This document shows, one piece after another, positions 44,377 to 54,960 of a DNA stretch of 64,000 nucleotides. The stretch is from Clostridium sp. 1001275B_160808_H3 (GTDB taxonomy: Bacteria; Bacillota; Clostridia; Clostridiales; Clostridiaceae): assembly GCF_015550425.1 (NCBI RefSeq), contig NZ_JADNAT010000020.1:1-64000 (forward strand), given 5' to 3'. The stretch's first letter is position 1, and the number at the start of each line of letters is the position of its first letter. Below the pieces are notes generated by a model, which did not search any database, was not told the DNA's origin, and saw only the letters and a list, made by a program, of their open reading frames with translations. The position numbers and the translations under genes were made by a program.

Positions 44377-45624
44377 CTATTTTACAAGCTTTGCTATTTC
44401 TTCTATATTATCTAAACTTACTTCAAACTGCTCACCATCGCTCATTCTTTTAAGCTTTAATGTATTATTTTGAAGTTCGTCATCACCTAAAATTGTAGTA
44501 AAGGCTGAACCTATCTTATTTGCATATTTCATTTCTGCCTTTATGCTTCTTCCCATATGATTTATTTCTGTCTTTATACCAATAGCTCTTAGCTTATTAG
44601 CTAATACAAAACCTTTTGTTTTTGCTTCTTCACCTCTAGCTCCAATATAAAGATCAATTAAGCCCTCATTTGGAATTTCTACGCCCTCTTTTTCTAAAGT
44701 CATTATAAGTCTTTCTAATCCTAATCCAAATCCTACAGCTGGCATTTCTGGTCCGCCGATTTCTTCTATAAGCTTATCGTATCTTCCTCCACCACAAACT
44801 GTAAAATCATCATTTAATATTTCAAATATAGTCTTTGTATAATAATCTAATCCTCTAACAATGCCTGGATCTACTTTATATTTTATATCTAAAGCATCTA
44901 AATAATTTTTCACCTCAGTAAAATGAGAATCACATTCTTCACATATATAATCTAATATAATTGGAGCATTCTTAGTTATTTCATTACAACTTTTTTCTTT
45001 GCAATCAAGAATTCTCATTGGATTTTTTTCAAATCTCGTTTTACAAATTCCACAAAGATTATCATAATTTTCTTCAAGATATTTTTTAAGTGCTTCATTG
45101 TATTTAGGTCTACACTTAGGACATCCTAAATTATTTATATTTAAACTTAGGCTTTTAAGTCCTAGCTTCTTTAGTGATTCCATAGCTAATGAAATTACTT
45201 CAGCATCAATTGAAGCTTCTTTTGACCCAAAAACTTCAACTCCATATTGATGGAATTGTCTAAGCCTACCTTTTTGAACATTTTCATATCTAAAACAAGG
45301 TATTATGTAATATAACTTTGTTGGTTGAGCTTCATTAAATAATCTATTTTCTATAAAAGCTCTTACTGTTGGTGCAGTACCTTCTGGTTTTAAGGTAATG
45401 CTTCTATCACCTTTATCATTAAAAGTGTACATTTCTTTTTGCACTATATCAGTTGTTTCTCCAACACCTCTTAAAAATAATTCTGTATGTTCAAACATTG
45501 GCGTTCTTATTTCTCTTACTCCATATGCTTTTGAAACTTCTCTTAAAACTCCCTCTACATAATGCCACTTATATGCATCTTGAGGTAGCATATCCTTAGT
45601 ACCCTTAGGTGCTTGGATTTCCAT
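44377..45624 (-). CDS. hisS: Histidyl-tRNA synthetase
   Basis: A 415-aa class II synthetase with motif 1 region, motif 2 ([21 protein letters not shown]) and the histidine-specific stretch [15 protein letters not shown] (His A/B motifs), followed by the anticodon-binding domain. Contains an internal CxxC..CxxC insertion (about 173-220: CPKCRP, CGIC), as in some Firmicutes. It follows hemZ by 14 bases. Confidence 0.97.
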   Translation of the reverse strand: MEIQAPKGTKDMLPQDAYKWHYVEGVLREVSKAYGVREIRTPMFEHTELFLRGVGETTDIVQKEMYTFNDKGDRSITLKPEGTAPTVRAFIENRLFNEAQPTKLYYIIPCFRYENVQKGRLRQFHQYGVEVFGSKEASIDAEVISLAMESLKKLGLKSLSLNINNLGCPKCRPKYNEALKKYLEENYDNLCGICKTRFEKNPMRILDCKEKSCNEITKNAPIILDYICEECDSHFTEVKNYLDALDIKYKVDPGIVRGLDYYTKTIFEILNDDFTVCGGGRYDKLIEEIGGPEMPAVGFGLGLERLIMTLEKEGVEIPNEGLIDLYIGARGEEAKTKGFVLANKLRAIGIKTEINHMGRSIKAEMKYANKIGSAFTTILGDDELQNNTLKLKRMSDGEQFEVSLDNIEEIAKLVK

Positions 45625-45637
45625 AAAATATCTCCTC

Positions 45638-47062
45638 CTATTTAAGGTAAAGTGTATCTAAAAGTTTTATCTTTTCCTCTACCATTTCCTTAATTCTAGT
45701 TGTGTACTCTCTAATATCTTTAACATTTCCAAATCTTTCAATTCTATTTTCTTCTAGAAAGACTACTTTTGATACGGCATCTGCTCCTAAAGCTATTATA
45801 GTTTGCTTATCTTCTATCATCTGTATATTATATAAGCATTCTTTGCCTTCTTTAGAATAGCCTAAATTCTCCATATTGCCAACCATATTTTTTTGTCTAT
45901 ACATATAATATGGCTCTATATTTAAACTTTTAGCTAAACTTCTACTTACTTCATACATTGATGAAAGTTCATCTTGCTTCTTTATTTGTATTCCTTTTTT
46001 TAAAATGAAGTTTTCATAAAGAATTGATGCTCTTTTTAAGGATAATCCATGGACAGTTAAGCTATCTGGTCTTAACTTTAAGATTTCATTTGCAGTATAT
46101 TCTGCTTCTTTTATCCCTTCTCCTGGCAAGCCAATTATCATATCCATATTTATATCATCAAATCCTAAATTTCTAGCTAAGTTAAATTTATCTATAACAT
46201 CTTTTGATGTATGTCCTCTACCAATCATTTTTAATGTATCATCGTTCATTGTTTGAGGGTTAATACTTATTCTAGTAGTGTTATATTTTTTCATAGTTTG
46301 AAGCTTTTCTAAAGTTATACTATCTGGTCTTCCACATTCTACAGTAAATTCAACTATATCTTTATCTAATACAAAGGCATTATAAATTTCTTCCATAATA
46401 TCTTCAAACTCTTCATTATTTACTGCTGTTGGAGTTCCTCCACCAAAATATACACTTTCTATTTTTAAATTTCTCTCATTAACATATTCTTTCATTTCTC
46501 TTATTTCATATGTTAATGCTTCTAAATAAGGATTTACTAATTTTTTATTTCCACCTATAGGATTAGCTGTAAAGGAACAATAAAAACATCTTGTTGGACA
46601 AAATGCCATTCCAATGTAGATAGCAATACTCTTTTCATCTTTATTTACAAGTTCTTGCTCTTTTTTAGCTACTTTTATGCAAAGCTTAGCTTTTTCTTCT
46701 GAAGCTAAGTACTTCTTTGCAAATATATCTATTATTTCCTTTTCACTTTTTCCTTCTTCTAAGTATTTCAACGCTATTTTAGATGGCCTTATTCCTACAA
46801 GTATTCCCCATGGATAGTAATCTCCTGTTATTTCTTTCAATGAAGAAAAAATTAATCTCTTAATATCCTCTTTTATATTTTCTAAAACAGTACATTCTCT
46901 ATAAAACTCATTAAATGAAAATGATATTTTATCTTCTTCTATGTTTATTATATAGTTACCATCTTCTTCAAACTTAATTTCATCAAGCGCATAATATATA
47001 TTAAACATTTGATATACGTCATATCTATATTTTAAATTATTTAAACTTATTTTTAATTCCAT
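45638..47062 (-). CDS. hemZ: HemZ-type radical SAM coproporphyrinogen dehydrogenase
   Basis: A 474-aa radical SAM protein of the HemN/HemZ family. The iron-sulfur ligand motif is CPTRCFYC in [14 protein letters not shown] (CxxxCxxC), followed by a GGGTPT and the PGLPGEG-like [13 protein letters not shown] stretch. Expected reaction: oxygen-independent decarboxylation of coproporphyrinogen III. Many HemZ proteins in fermenters have unclear function. It has an N-terminal extension of about 130 residues, usual for HemZ. Confidence 0.9.
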   Translation of the reverse strand: MELKISLNNLKYRYDVYQMFNIYYALDEIKFEEDGNYIINIEEDKISFSFNEFYRECTVLENIKEDIKRLIFSSLKEITGDYYPWGILVGIRPSKIALKYLEEGKSEKEIIDIFAKKYLASEEKAKLCIKVAKKEQELVNKDEKSIAIYIGMAFCPTRCFYCSFTANPIGGNKKLVNPYLEALTYEIREMKEYVNERNLKIESVYFGGGTPTAVNNEEFEDIMEEIYNAFVLDKDIVEFTVECGRPDSITLEKLQTMKKYNTTRISINPQTMNDDTLKMIGRGHTSKDVIDKFNLARNLGFDDINMDMIIGLPGEGIKEAEYTANEILKLRPDSLTVHGLSLKRASILYENFILKKGIQIKKQDELSSMYEVSRSLAKSLNIEPYYMYRQKNMVGNMENLGYSKEGKECLYNIQMIEDKQTIIALGADAVSKVVFLEENRIERFGNVKDIREYTTRIKEMVEEKIKLLDTLYLK

Positions 47063-47073
47063 TTATTCTCCTC

Positions 47074-47676
47074 TTATGCTAGAAATGGATTTTTCATCCT
47101 TTCAAATATAATAGTAGATTTTGGTCCATGACCTGGGTAAACTTCTACATCATTATCAAGTACCATAAGCTTAGTTTCTATACTTTCTATAAGCTCATTA
47201 TAACTACCACCTAAGAAGTCTGTTCTACCTATTGAACCATTAAATAAAGTATCTCCAGTAAATACCTTATCTTCTACTAAGTAACAAGTTCCACCTTTTG
47301 TATGCCCTGGGGTAAATATTGCTTTAAAAGTTAATTCTCCAACCTTTATTTCATCACCCTCATTTATATATTTATAAATGTTAGGTAGCTTTCCAAATAT
47401 TCCTGAAGAATCCATTTCCATATATTCTTCTTCTGCTTTATTAAGATAAACATCTACTTTATATTTATCTTTTAATTCTTCTACAGCTCCATTGTGGTCA
47501 AAATGGCAATGTGTTAAAAGTATTACTTCTATTTCAATTCCTAGAGCTTCAATTTCTTTCATTAAATAACTCGCCTCTGCACCTGGGTCTATTACAGCAG
47601 CTTTATTTGTCTTTTCATCTATTACTAAATAACAATTTGTTTGCAATGATCCAAGCGGATATGTTTTTACTATCAT
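47074..47676 (-). CDS. MBL-fold metallohydrolase (glyoxalase II-like)
   Basis: A 200-aa metallo-beta-lactamase-fold hydrolase with THCHFDHNG metal motif, GHTKGGTCY, GDTLF and PGHGP. The family (YqgX-like) hydrolyses thioesters such as hydroxyacylglutathione analogues. Same operon as dtd and hemZ, conserved in clostridia. Confidence 0.9.
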   Translation of the reverse strand: MIVKTYPLGSLQTNCYLVIDEKTNKAAVIDPGAEASYLMKEIEALGIEIEVILLTHCHFDHNGAVEELKDKYKVDVYLNKAEEEYMEMDSSGIFGKLPNIYKYINEGDEIKVGELTFKAIFTPGHTKGGTCYLVEDKVFTGDTLFNGSIGRTDFLGGSYNELIESIETKLMVLDNDVEVYPGHGPKSTIIFERMKNPFLA

Positions 47677-47690
47677 ACTTATCCTCCTTT

Positions 47691-48140
47691 TTAAAAGTTC
47701 TTTTTGCTATCTAACATTAAAGTCACAGGTCCATCATTTTGGATATCTACTTTCATATGTGCTCCAAACTCACCAGTTTCAACTTTCAAATTTGATTCCT
47801 TTAATAATTCAACAAACCTTTCATATAAAACTTTTGCTTTTTCCCCACCTTCTGCTTCCATGAAGTTTGGTCTTCTACCCTTTCTACAATCTCCATAAAG
47901 AGTAAATTGAGAAATCACTAAAATTTCACCTTTTACATCTAAAACTGATAAATTCATTTTATCAGCTTCATCTTCAAATATTCTTAAATTAACTAGCTTC
48001 TCTTTAATATATAATAAATCTTCCTCAGTATCATCCTTTGAGATACCTATTAATACATTCAGTCCTTTATTTATTGACCCAATAATATTTTCTTCTACTG
48101 TAACTTTAGAAGATGTTACTCTTTGAACCACGGCTCTCAT
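47691..48140 (-). CDS. dtd: D-aminoacyl-tRNA deacylase
   Basis: A 149-aa enzyme that removes D-amino acids wrongly attached to tRNA. Shows the SQFTLYG and [10 protein letters not shown] (the cis-proline GPVT) motifs that form the chiral pocket. Follows relA by 12 bases. Confidence 0.96.
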   Translation of the reverse strand: MRAVVQRVTSSKVTVEENIIGSINKGLNVLIGISKDDTEEDLLYIKEKLVNLRIFEDEADKMNLSVLDVKGEILVISQFTLYGDCRKGRRPNFMEAEGGEKAKVLYERFVELLKESNLKVETGEFGAHMKVDIQNDGPVTLMLDSKKNF

Positions 48141-48152
48141 ATAATCACCTCT

Positions 48153-50345
48153 TTAGTTATTCATTCTATATACATCCATTACACCTTTTAGTCTTCTTAT
48201 CTTTCTCATAAGCTCTCTTAGCTGTTCAATGGAATCAATTTTTACCTTTATATTTATTATGGCAATATTGCCTTTTGATGATTTAGCATTTAATGCATTT
48301 AATGGTAATTTAGCTTCAGTTATTATCATCATTATATCCGATAATATTCCTATTCTATCTTCTGCTCTAACTTGTATTTCAGCTACATAGGCTGTTCCCT
48401 TTGAAGAACCCCATGAAACTTCTACAACTTTTCCATTATCATAATCAATTAAAGCTTTTAAATTACTGCAATCACTTCTATGAACTGAAATTCCTCTTCC
48501 TTTAGTTATATATCCAAGTATCTCATCTCCCGGAACTGGATTGCAACATCTGGCAAACCTTACCATAAGATTATTAACGCCTTTTACTGTTACTCCATAA
48601 TCATTAGGAGATGTTTTCTTATTTGTATTTGCCTTATCTGATTTAGAAATATGATCATCAATTGACTTATTTATGCTTTCTAAACTTTGTTTTTCAGTAA
48701 TATTTTCTTCTTTTAACTTAGCTATATATGATGAAGCTGAAATCTGCCCCACTCCTATTGAAGCATATAAATCTTCCATACTGTGAATATTGTATCTTTT
48801 AACTGACTTTTCGTATGCTTCACCTTTGGCAATTTCTGAGTAAATTACCCCTTGCTTCTTTAGTTCTTTTTCAAAAACTTCTTTCCCTTTATCTATATTT
48901 TCTTCTTTTTTAATTTTCTTAAACCATTGTCTTATTTTACTTTTAGCTTGATTACTTTTAGCCATATTTAGCCAATCCATATTAGGTCCCTTAGCATTAT
49001 TAGATGTTAATACTTCTACTATTTCACCTGTTTTTAGATTATAATCAAGAGGTACTATTTTACCATTTACCTTTGCTCCAATACATCTATTTCCTATATC
49101 TGTATGTATTCTATATGCAAAGTCTATTGGAGTAGCTCCACTTGGTAAATTTATCACAACGCCTTTTGGAGTAAATACAAAAATTTCATCTGTAAATAAA
49201 TCTATCTTAAAACCTTCAATAAATTCTTCTGCATCTGATGTTTCTTTTTGCCACTCAAGCATATCTCTTAACCATGCAAGCTTATTTTCAAAGGATTTTT
49301 CCTTATCTTCTTGCGTATCACCCTCTTTATACTTCCAATGGGCTGCTATACCATATTCTGCAGTTTTATGCATCTCAAAGGTTCTAATTTGTATTTCAAA
49401 TGTTTTCCCTTGAGGCCCTATTACAGTAGTATGAAGAGATTGATACATATTAGGCTTTGGCATTGCTATATAATCCTTAAATCTACCAGGAATAGGTTTA
49501 TATATAGTATGAACTATCCCTAATACACCATAACAATCTTTAACTGTATTTACTAAAATTCTTATTGCTGTTAAATCGAATATTTGCTCAATACTTTTAT
49601 TTTTATTTATCATCTTTTTATAGATACTATAAAAATGCTTTGGTCTTCCATCTATATCAGAATCTATTTCAGATTCCTCCAATTTATTATGTAAATCTTC
49701 TATTATTTCAGCAATATAAGTTTCTCTTTCAGCTCTTTTTTCTGCTATTTGTTTTACTAAATCATAATACTCTTCTTCATGCAAATATCTAAAAGATAAA
49801 TCTTCAAGTTCCCACTTAATTTTAGAAATACCTAATCTATGAGCTAATGGAGCATAAATATCTAAAGTTTCTTTAGCCTTTTGCTTTTGTTTTTCTTTAG
49901 GCATAAATTTTAAAGTTCTAAGATTATGTAATCTATCCGCTAGCTTTATAATTATTACTCTAATATCCTTTGCCATAGCTAAAAGCATTTTTCTAACATT
50001 ATCGGCTTGTTGCTCTTCTTTTGTCTTATATTCTATTTTTCCAAGCTTAGTTACACCTTGAACTAAATCTGCAATTTCTTCATTAAATATGTTTTTTATA
50101 TCATCATATGTATAGTGTGTATCTTCTATAACATCGTGTAAAAGTCCAGCTACGATTGTACTAGTATCCATACCCATTTCAGCAAGTATTTCAGCCACAT
50201 CTATTGGATGTGTTACATAGGGCTCACCTGACTCTCTCTTTTGGTTCTTATGAGCATCACATGCTAAATCATATGCTTTTTTTACGATATCTGTATCTAT
50301 ATTGTTACAATTTTCATTTATTTTTCGTAATAGGCTTTCATACAT
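48153..50345 (-). CDS. relA: Bifunctional (p)ppGpp synthetase/hydrolase
   Basis: A 730-aa Rel protein controlling the stringent response. The HD hydrolase domain has the HKNQKRESGEPY region and LLHDVIEDT (HDxxED motif), the synthetase contains YQSLHTTV and a conserved GRFKDYIAMPK, followed by a TGS domain (about 386-446, VFTPKG...) and a C-terminal ACT domain. All hydrolase and synthetase motifs look intact. Confidence 0.96.
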   Translation of the reverse strand: MYESLLRKINENCNNIDTDIVKKAYDLACDAHKNQKRESGEPYVTHPIDVAEILAEMGMDTSTIVAGLLHDVIEDTHYTYDDIKNIFNEEIADLVQGVTKLGKIEYKTKEEQQADNVRKMLLAMAKDIRVIIIKLADRLHNLRTLKFMPKEKQKQKAKETLDIYAPLAHRLGISKIKWELEDLSFRYLHEEEYYDLVKQIAEKRAERETYIAEIIEDLHNKLEESEIDSDIDGRPKHFYSIYKKMINKNKSIEQIFDLTAIRILVNTVKDCYGVLGIVHTIYKPIPGRFKDYIAMPKPNMYQSLHTTVIGPQGKTFEIQIRTFEMHKTAEYGIAAHWKYKEGDTQEDKEKSFENKLAWLRDMLEWQKETSDAEEFIEGFKIDLFTDEIFVFTPKGVVINLPSGATPIDFAYRIHTDIGNRCIGAKVNGKIVPLDYNLKTGEIVEVLTSNNAKGPNMDWLNMAKSNQAKSKIRQWFKKIKKEENIDKGKEVFEKELKKQGVIYSEIAKGEAYEKSVKRYNIHSMEDLYASIGVGQISASSYIAKLKEENITEKQSLESINKSIDDHISKSDKANTNKKTSPNDYGVTVKGVNNLMVRFARCCNPVPGDEILGYITKGRGISVHRSDCSNLKALIDYDNGKVVEVSWGSSKGTAYVAEIQVRAEDRIGILSDIMMIITEAKLPLNALNAKSSKGNIAIINIKVKIDSIEQLRELMRKIRRLKGVMDVYRMNN

Positions 50346-50379
50346 ATGGGTAATCTCCTTTGATTAAGTCTAAAATAAT

Positions 50380-50402
50380 TGGCTGGTTTTAACAACCAGC
50401 CA
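50380..50402 (-). terminator. Weak terminator or hairpin after apt
   Basis: TGGCTGGTT, 5-base loop, AACCAGCCA. The T-run on the minus strand is broken, so it may only attenuate read-through into relA. Confidence 0.55.
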
Positions 50403-50445
50403 TTTTCTTTTATTATATAATATTTGATTTGATATTTCAACAATA

Positions 50446-50964
50446 TTAAAATTCGTAATCAACTAAAGACATAACTTCATATTTTCCTAATTTATCTCTT
50501 CCATGTAAACCTGTAAGCTCAATTGCGAAATCTAAACAAACTACTTCTCCACCAGCTAATTCTACAAGCTTAGCTACTGCATCTATTGTACCACCTGTTG
50601 CTAGTAAATCATCAACTATTGCAACTCTTTGTCCTTTTTTTATAGCATCTTTGTGTATTTGTAATGTATCGCTACCATATTCTAAATCATAAGTTATTGA
50701 TATTGTTTCACCAGGTAACTTTCCTGGCTTTCTTACTGGTACAAAACCTATACCCATTGCATAAGCTACAGGAACTCCATAAATAAACCCTCTTGCTTCT
50801 GGCCCAACTATTAAATCTATATTTTTATCCTTAAGATGTTCAACCATTTTATCAATTGAATATCTTAGTGCTTCTCCGTCTCCAATTACTGTTGTTATAT
50901 CCTTGAAGCTTATTCCTTCCTTTGGGAAATTTTCAATTACTCGTATCTTTTCTTTTAGATTCAT
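50446..50964 (-). CDS. apt: Adenine phosphoribosyltransferase
   Basis: A 172-aa purine salvage enzyme converting adenine and PRPP to AMP. The PRPP loop [13 protein letters not shown] and the hood region [10 protein letters not shown] are standard. It is followed by relA as in many clostridia. Confidence 0.96.
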   Translation of the reverse strand: MNLKEKIRVIENFPKEGISFKDITTVIGDGEALRYSIDKMVEHLKDKNIDLIVGPEARGFIYGVPVAYAMGIGFVPVRKPGKLPGETISITYDLEYGSDTLQIHKDAIKKGQRVAIVDDLLATGGTIDAVAKLVELAGGEVVCLDFAIELTGLHGRDKLGKYEVMSLVDYEF

Positions 50965-51056
50965 GATAAATCCTCCATTACTAAAAATTACAAACTATAT
51001 AATCATTTTTCTTACTAAAAACCATCAATATAATTTTACAGTAATTATCTAATTAA

Positions 51057-51908
51057 TTATATAGTTATCTTTGATTTGTTTAAATATTTTGTTATTTGTT
51101 CAGCTCTATCTTTCTTAGTAGTAGTCAAAAGTTCTATAATTATACGTGCATTATCCATCATTGTAACTGCATTTATAGTTGGTGTAATGACATCTATAAT
51201 TTTCAATATGCACTCTTCATCCATTTCAACAATACTATAATAATTCATTATAGACCTTAAGCCATAATTATTAGTATTTATTAAAAATTTTCTTCCTTCC
51301 TTTAAAATAACACCATTTTCTCCTTTTAAAGGAACTTCTGCCCACTGCTCTCCTATAAGTATCAAATCCAAATACTTATTTATGCTCTTTATGTTATAGT
51401 ATATAGCAATTGCTTGCATTAATTTAAAGGTTAATCCACTAATAGATAAATTTTTATATCTATACTGGCATCCCCTTTGATTTGGATTTATGTATATGTA
51501 ATTTCTCTCATTATTAACTTCTTTATTTTCCAAAACTATCAAATCTATCCCAAGATCCCTACAAAGCTTTTCTTCTTTTTCTGAACTCAAATCTATACCT
51601 AAGGTTATCAAAAGTTGACCCCCTAGAAAACTAACATTATTCTTTATATCTTCTGATGTTATTCCAGAACTAGAAGTTTCATCATGAATTATATATTCTA
51701 TATCTGCATTTAAATATTTTAATACCAATATTAAAGATGATATAGCACATATTCCATCTACATTAGGTACTCCATAAATAACTATCTTTTTTCTATTATT
51801 TATAGCTTCTACCATATGTTCAATAGCTTTATTCATATTTTTAAGTATAAAGGGATTATATCCAGTAATATAATTTGGACTATAAATACTCTCCCAAAAC
51901 TTACGCAT
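51057..51908 (-). CDS. RecJ-like (DHH superfamily) protein, catalytic residues lost
   Basis: A 283-aa protein at the position (between secF and apt) where clostridia normally encode the single-strand exonuclease RecJ (over 550 aa). Fold-level similarity is visible: GVPNVDGICAISSL aligns with the RecJ motif DxDGxxA, NPNQRGCQYRYK aligns with NPxxxxCxYPxK, and EVPLKGENGVILKEG aligns with the DVxPLxGENR motif. The metal ligands are changed: DxDG reads NVDG, the DHH triad position reads LENKE, and the AD before VPL reads AE. It stops after the DHH domain, with no DHHA1/OB part. Probably a non-catalytic remnant or a regulatory protein. ATG 51908 has GGAGGAG; an upstream start at 51965 is unlikely. 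Confidence 0.7.
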   Translation of the reverse strand: MRKFWESIYSPNYITGYNPFILKNMNKAIEHMVEAINNRKKIVIYGVPNVDGICAISSLILVLKYLNADIEYIIHDETSSSGITSEDIKNNVSFLGGQLLITLGIDLSSEKEEKLCRDLGIDLIVLENKEVNNERNYIYINPNQRGCQYRYKNLSISGLTFKLMQAIAIYYNIKSINKYLDLILIGEQWAEVPLKGENGVILKEGRKFLINTNNYGLRSIMNYYSIVEMDEECILKIIDVITPTINAVTMMDNARIIIELLTTTKKDRAEQITKYLNKSKITI

Positions 51909-51997
51909 TATAAACTCCTCCATAAAACTTAAGAAAACACATATATTATAATGTAAAATCTCCAATATTACAAATGTTTTCTAAGGAAAAAAATAAT

Positions 51998-52023
51998 AAA
52001 CCTCCAAAATATTTCGGAGGTTT
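51998..52023 (-). terminator. Terminator of secDF
   Basis: AAACCTCC (51998-52005) and GGAGGTTT (52016-52023), T7-containing tail on the minus strand. Confidence 0.8.
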
Positions 52024-52049
52024 AACTTTTTTTGTTATTTTTTAAAAGA

Positions 52050-52922
52050 TTAAGCCAATTCAGCTTTACTTTTTTTACCTCTTTCATCTTTTAATATAAC
52101 CCATACTGGTGAAGCTATACATATAGAAGAATATGCCCCCGTTGCAATACCTATTATTAATGGGAATGTAAACTCCCTAACTGTTGGAACAAATATATTT
52201 ACGGCTATAATTGTAATTAATGTCGTTAATGTTGTATTTATTGATCTTGACATAGTTTGAGTTAAACTCTTATTTGCAATTTCAGTAGCTGATGCTCTTC
52301 TCATGTTTTTAGAATTTTCTCTTATTCTATCAAAAATTACTATTGTATCATTTATAGAATAACCCACAATTGTTAATATGGCTGCTATAAATGGTGTATT
52401 AACAGGTATGTTGAAAATTGCAAATACGCTAATTGTAATAAATAAATCATGTACAAGTGCTATGATAGCAGCTATACCATAATTCATTTCAAATCTCATT
52501 GCAATATATGCAAGCATTGCTACACAAGCTACTAATAATGCAACAACTGAATTTCTTGTAAGTTCTTTTCCTACTGAAGCTCCAATTTCATTCTGTGATA
52601 ATAAATCGTCATCTTCTAGATTATATTTATCTTGTAAGGCTTTAAAAACTTCTGAAACTTTTTTACTATCTAAATCTTTTGCTTTAATTTCGTATTGTGT
52701 TCCATTTGCCTCATTTGTAACTGCATCTGGAACTATCCCTTTAACTATTTCATCTGCTTCAGGTTTATTAAATCCTTCACCTAATTCAATAACAACTTTA
52801 GTACCACCTAAAAAGTCTATACCAAAATTTAATCCTCTTGAAATAGTAAATCCTACTCCAACTACTATAACTATTATTGATAAGGCGAACCAAAGCTTAG
52901 TTTTTTCTATAATTTTAAGCAT
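52050..52922 (-). CDS. secF: Protein-export membrane protein SecF
   Basis: A 290-aa RND-type subunit with six helices that, with SecD, pulls exported proteins using the proton motive force. Conserved GIDFLGGTK (about 33-41), GYSINDTIVIFDRIRE and TTLTTLI are present. It overlaps secD by eight bases. Confidence 0.95.
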   Translation of the reverse strand: MLKIIEKTKLWFALSIIVIVVGVGFTISRGLNFGIDFLGGTKVVIELGEGFNKPEADEIVKGIVPDAVTNEANGTQYEIKAKDLDSKKVSEVFKALQDKYNLEDDDLLSQNEIGASVGKELTRNSVVALLVACVAMLAYIAMRFEMNYGIAAIIALVHDLFITISVFAIFNIPVNTPFIAAILTIVGYSINDTIVIFDRIRENSKNMRRASATEIANKSLTQTMSRSINTTLTTLITIIAVNIFVPTVREFTFPLIIGIATGAYSSICIASPVWVILKDERGKKSKAELA

Positions 52923-54180
52923 TATTAGCCCCCCTCTTTACTCTAAACTGCCATAAACTCTTTAAAAGTCCCATATCTACTGCAAAATTTATTAAAATTT
53001 TAGTAACTACTAAAGCAGTAATTAAACTTAAAACTATTCCTATCATTAGTGTCACCGCAAATCCCTTTACAGTTCCTGAACCTATAAAATACAATATAAG
53101 TGCAGCAATAAATGTTGTAGCATTTGAATCCACTATTGATGACATTGCATTTTCAAATCCACTTTTTACTGCGCTTTTAACAGATATTCCTCTAGAAAGT
53201 TCTTCTCTAATTCTTTCAAAAATTAAGATATTTGCATCTACCGCCATACCTACTGTTAGCAATAATGCTGCAATTCCTGGTAGCGTTAGTGCTACACCCA
53301 TCTCTACAAATACTAAAAGTACTAATGTTATATATAATGTTAATGCTATACTTGCCAAAATTCCTGGAACTCTATACCAAAGTATCATGAATATAAATAT
53401 TAATGATATACCAATAACACCAGCCTTGACTGCATTTGGAAATGCTTCTGCACCTAATTGAGCTCCTACATTATTAATAGATACTGCTTTAACTGTTACT
53501 GGAAGCGCACCTGAACTTATAATTCCTGATAATTTTGTTGCTTCTTCCATTGAAGACATTCCATTAATAACAGCTTTCCCATCAGTAATAGCACTTTGAA
53601 CTACTGGCTGAGATACTACTTCATCATCCATTGATATACTTATAGTCTTTCCTATATTATCAGCTGTAGCTTCAGCAAATTTTCTTTGCCCTTCCTCATT
53701 TAATTCTAATGATACAACTGGTCTTGATGTATCATCAAGAATAGCCGTTGCTTCTTTAACATCTTTACCTGTTAAAACAACATTACCTTCTGGGTCCTTA
53801 AATTCTAAGTTACCAGTTTTACTTAATCCATCAACTATTTCACTTGAGTTATATGCTCCAGGTATATCTACCCTTATTCTTTTTTCACCTTCTTCAGTTA
53901 CTACTGTTTCAGATACTCCAATTTTATTAACTCTAAGTTCTAATAATTGCTTTGTTCTTTGGCGAACATCTGATGGGACATCATCTTCTTGAATCTCCAT
54001 CAAAACTGATACTCCACCTTGAAGATCAAGTCCTTTAGTTATTGCTTTATTAAAAGACTTAAACTCCCATCCTGCTATTTCAAACCCTTTAAAACCTGTA
54101 AATGCTAATGAGAAAATAGCAACGATACAGAGTATAAATAATATTGAACTTTTACTCTTGCTTTTGCTTCTCGCTTTCAT
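52915..54180 (-). CDS. secD: Protein-export membrane protein SecD
   Basis: A 421-aa partner of SecF. GLDLQGGVSVLMEI near the N-terminus, the periplasmic P1 domain (about 60-230) and the transmembrane signature LTVGMAVDANILIFERIREE are present. ATG 54180, with GAGGGGG upstream, is chosen over an earlier TTG at 54207. An unusual palindromic promoter precedes it. Confidence 0.95.
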   Translation of the reverse strand: MKARSKSKSKSSILFILCIVAIFSLAFTGFKGFEIAGWEFKSFNKAITKGLDLQGGVSVLMEIQEDDVPSDVRQRTKQLLELRVNKIGVSETVVTEEGEKRIRVDIPGAYNSSEIVDGLSKTGNLEFKDPEGNVVLTGKDVKEATAILDDTSRPVVSLELNEEGQRKFAEATADNIGKTISISMDDEVVSQPVVQSAITDGKAVINGMSSMEEATKLSGIISSGALPVTVKAVSINNVGAQLGAEAFPNAVKAGVIGISLIFIFMILWYRVPGILASIALTLYITLVLLVFVEMGVALTLPGIAALLLTVGMAVDANILIFERIREELSRGISVKSAVKSGFENAMSSIVDSNATTFIAALILYFIGSGTVKGFAVTLMIGIVLSLITALVVTKILINFAVDMGLLKSLWQFRVKRGANNA

Positions 54181-54212
54181 GTTCTTCCCCCTCTGGTAAG
54201 TTTTCAATTAAA

Positions 54213-54241
54213 ATTATATTACTTATGTTAAGTAATATCAA
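54213..54241 (-). promoter_or_regulatory. secDF promoter containing a 23-bp palindrome
   Basis: TTGATA (54241-54236), 17 bases, TATAAT (54218-54213), minus strand. The spacer and adjoining bases of both hexamers form an inverted repeat with 10-bp arms (54216-54225 and 54229-54238) around TGT, ATATTACTTA/TAAGTAATAT. This is a good operator geometry. The rest of the gap (54242-54470) has no gene. Confidence 0.7.
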
Positions 54242-54470
54242 CTACTTTTTACTTAATTGGAGTCGTTTTCCATCCTTTTTATTCCAAATTCTCTTAATAA
54301 ATATTATTTAGCACACTTATATAAATAAGTATAACTATTATTTTGTAAATTTATACAATAATTACATATAATTTAGATTAATCTCATATTTCATAGAATA
54401 TTAGTAACTTTAGTTTTGATCATATATTCATTAAATTTAATATTAATCAATTATATATTTTTATTAAATA

Positions 54471-54505
54471 AAAAAATAAGAGAACACGAAATCCTCTTAT
54501 TTTTT
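54471..54505. terminator. Terminator after the TIGR04086-type gene
   Basis: AAAAAATAAGAG (54471-54482) and CTCTTATTTTTT (54494-54505), usable in both directions; ends the ruvA-yajC-TIGR04086 run before the secDF promoter. Confidence 0.85.
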
Positions 54506-54582
54506 AATATATTATATAATTATTATGAATTGATTGAAAGAATCTTTAGTTTTACAAATAAATTTTTATTGTATTAATAACG

Positions 54583-54951
54583 TTATAGATTTACGCCTAG
54601 CATTCCAGAAAAAAGGCCAATAAATACACATAATGTAAATTTAATAAAATCATACATGCCTAATGTTGGTTCTGCGCCGAATATAATACCAATTATATAT
54701 AGAGCTATGTAAAACATACATCCTACTGCTAAACCAACAATCCACCCTTTACTTCCATGTGCTTTTACTGCAACTAGTGAGCCTACAACTAAAGCTAGAC
54801 AAGAAATAACTACATAAATAATATTAAAAACACCTTCTCCAAGAGTAACACTATTCATTACTAGAGAAAGTATTGCTGTTACTAAAAATGTAATCATAAT
54901 TGCCCAAACAACACCTTTTAGAACACTTTTAAAATAATTTGACCAGTCCAT
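54583..54951 (-). CDS. TIGR04086-type membrane protein
   Basis: A 122-aa protein with four hydrophobic helices, similar in pattern (KAHGSKGWIVGLAVGC) to the TIGR04086/YrzE family that is often found near yajC and sec genes. The function is unknown. Two ATGs are possible (54957, 54951); the second lies at better distance from GGGGGTG. The ribosome binding site is inside a stem (54961-54995). Confidence 0.75.
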   Translation of the reverse strand: MDWSNYFKSVLKGVVWAIMITFLVTAILSLVMNSVTLGEGVFNIIYVVISCLALVVGSLVAVKAHGSKGWIVGLAVGCMFYIALYIIGIIFGAEPTLGMYDFIKFTLCVFIGLFSGMLGVNL

Positions 54952-54960
54952 AAACATTTC

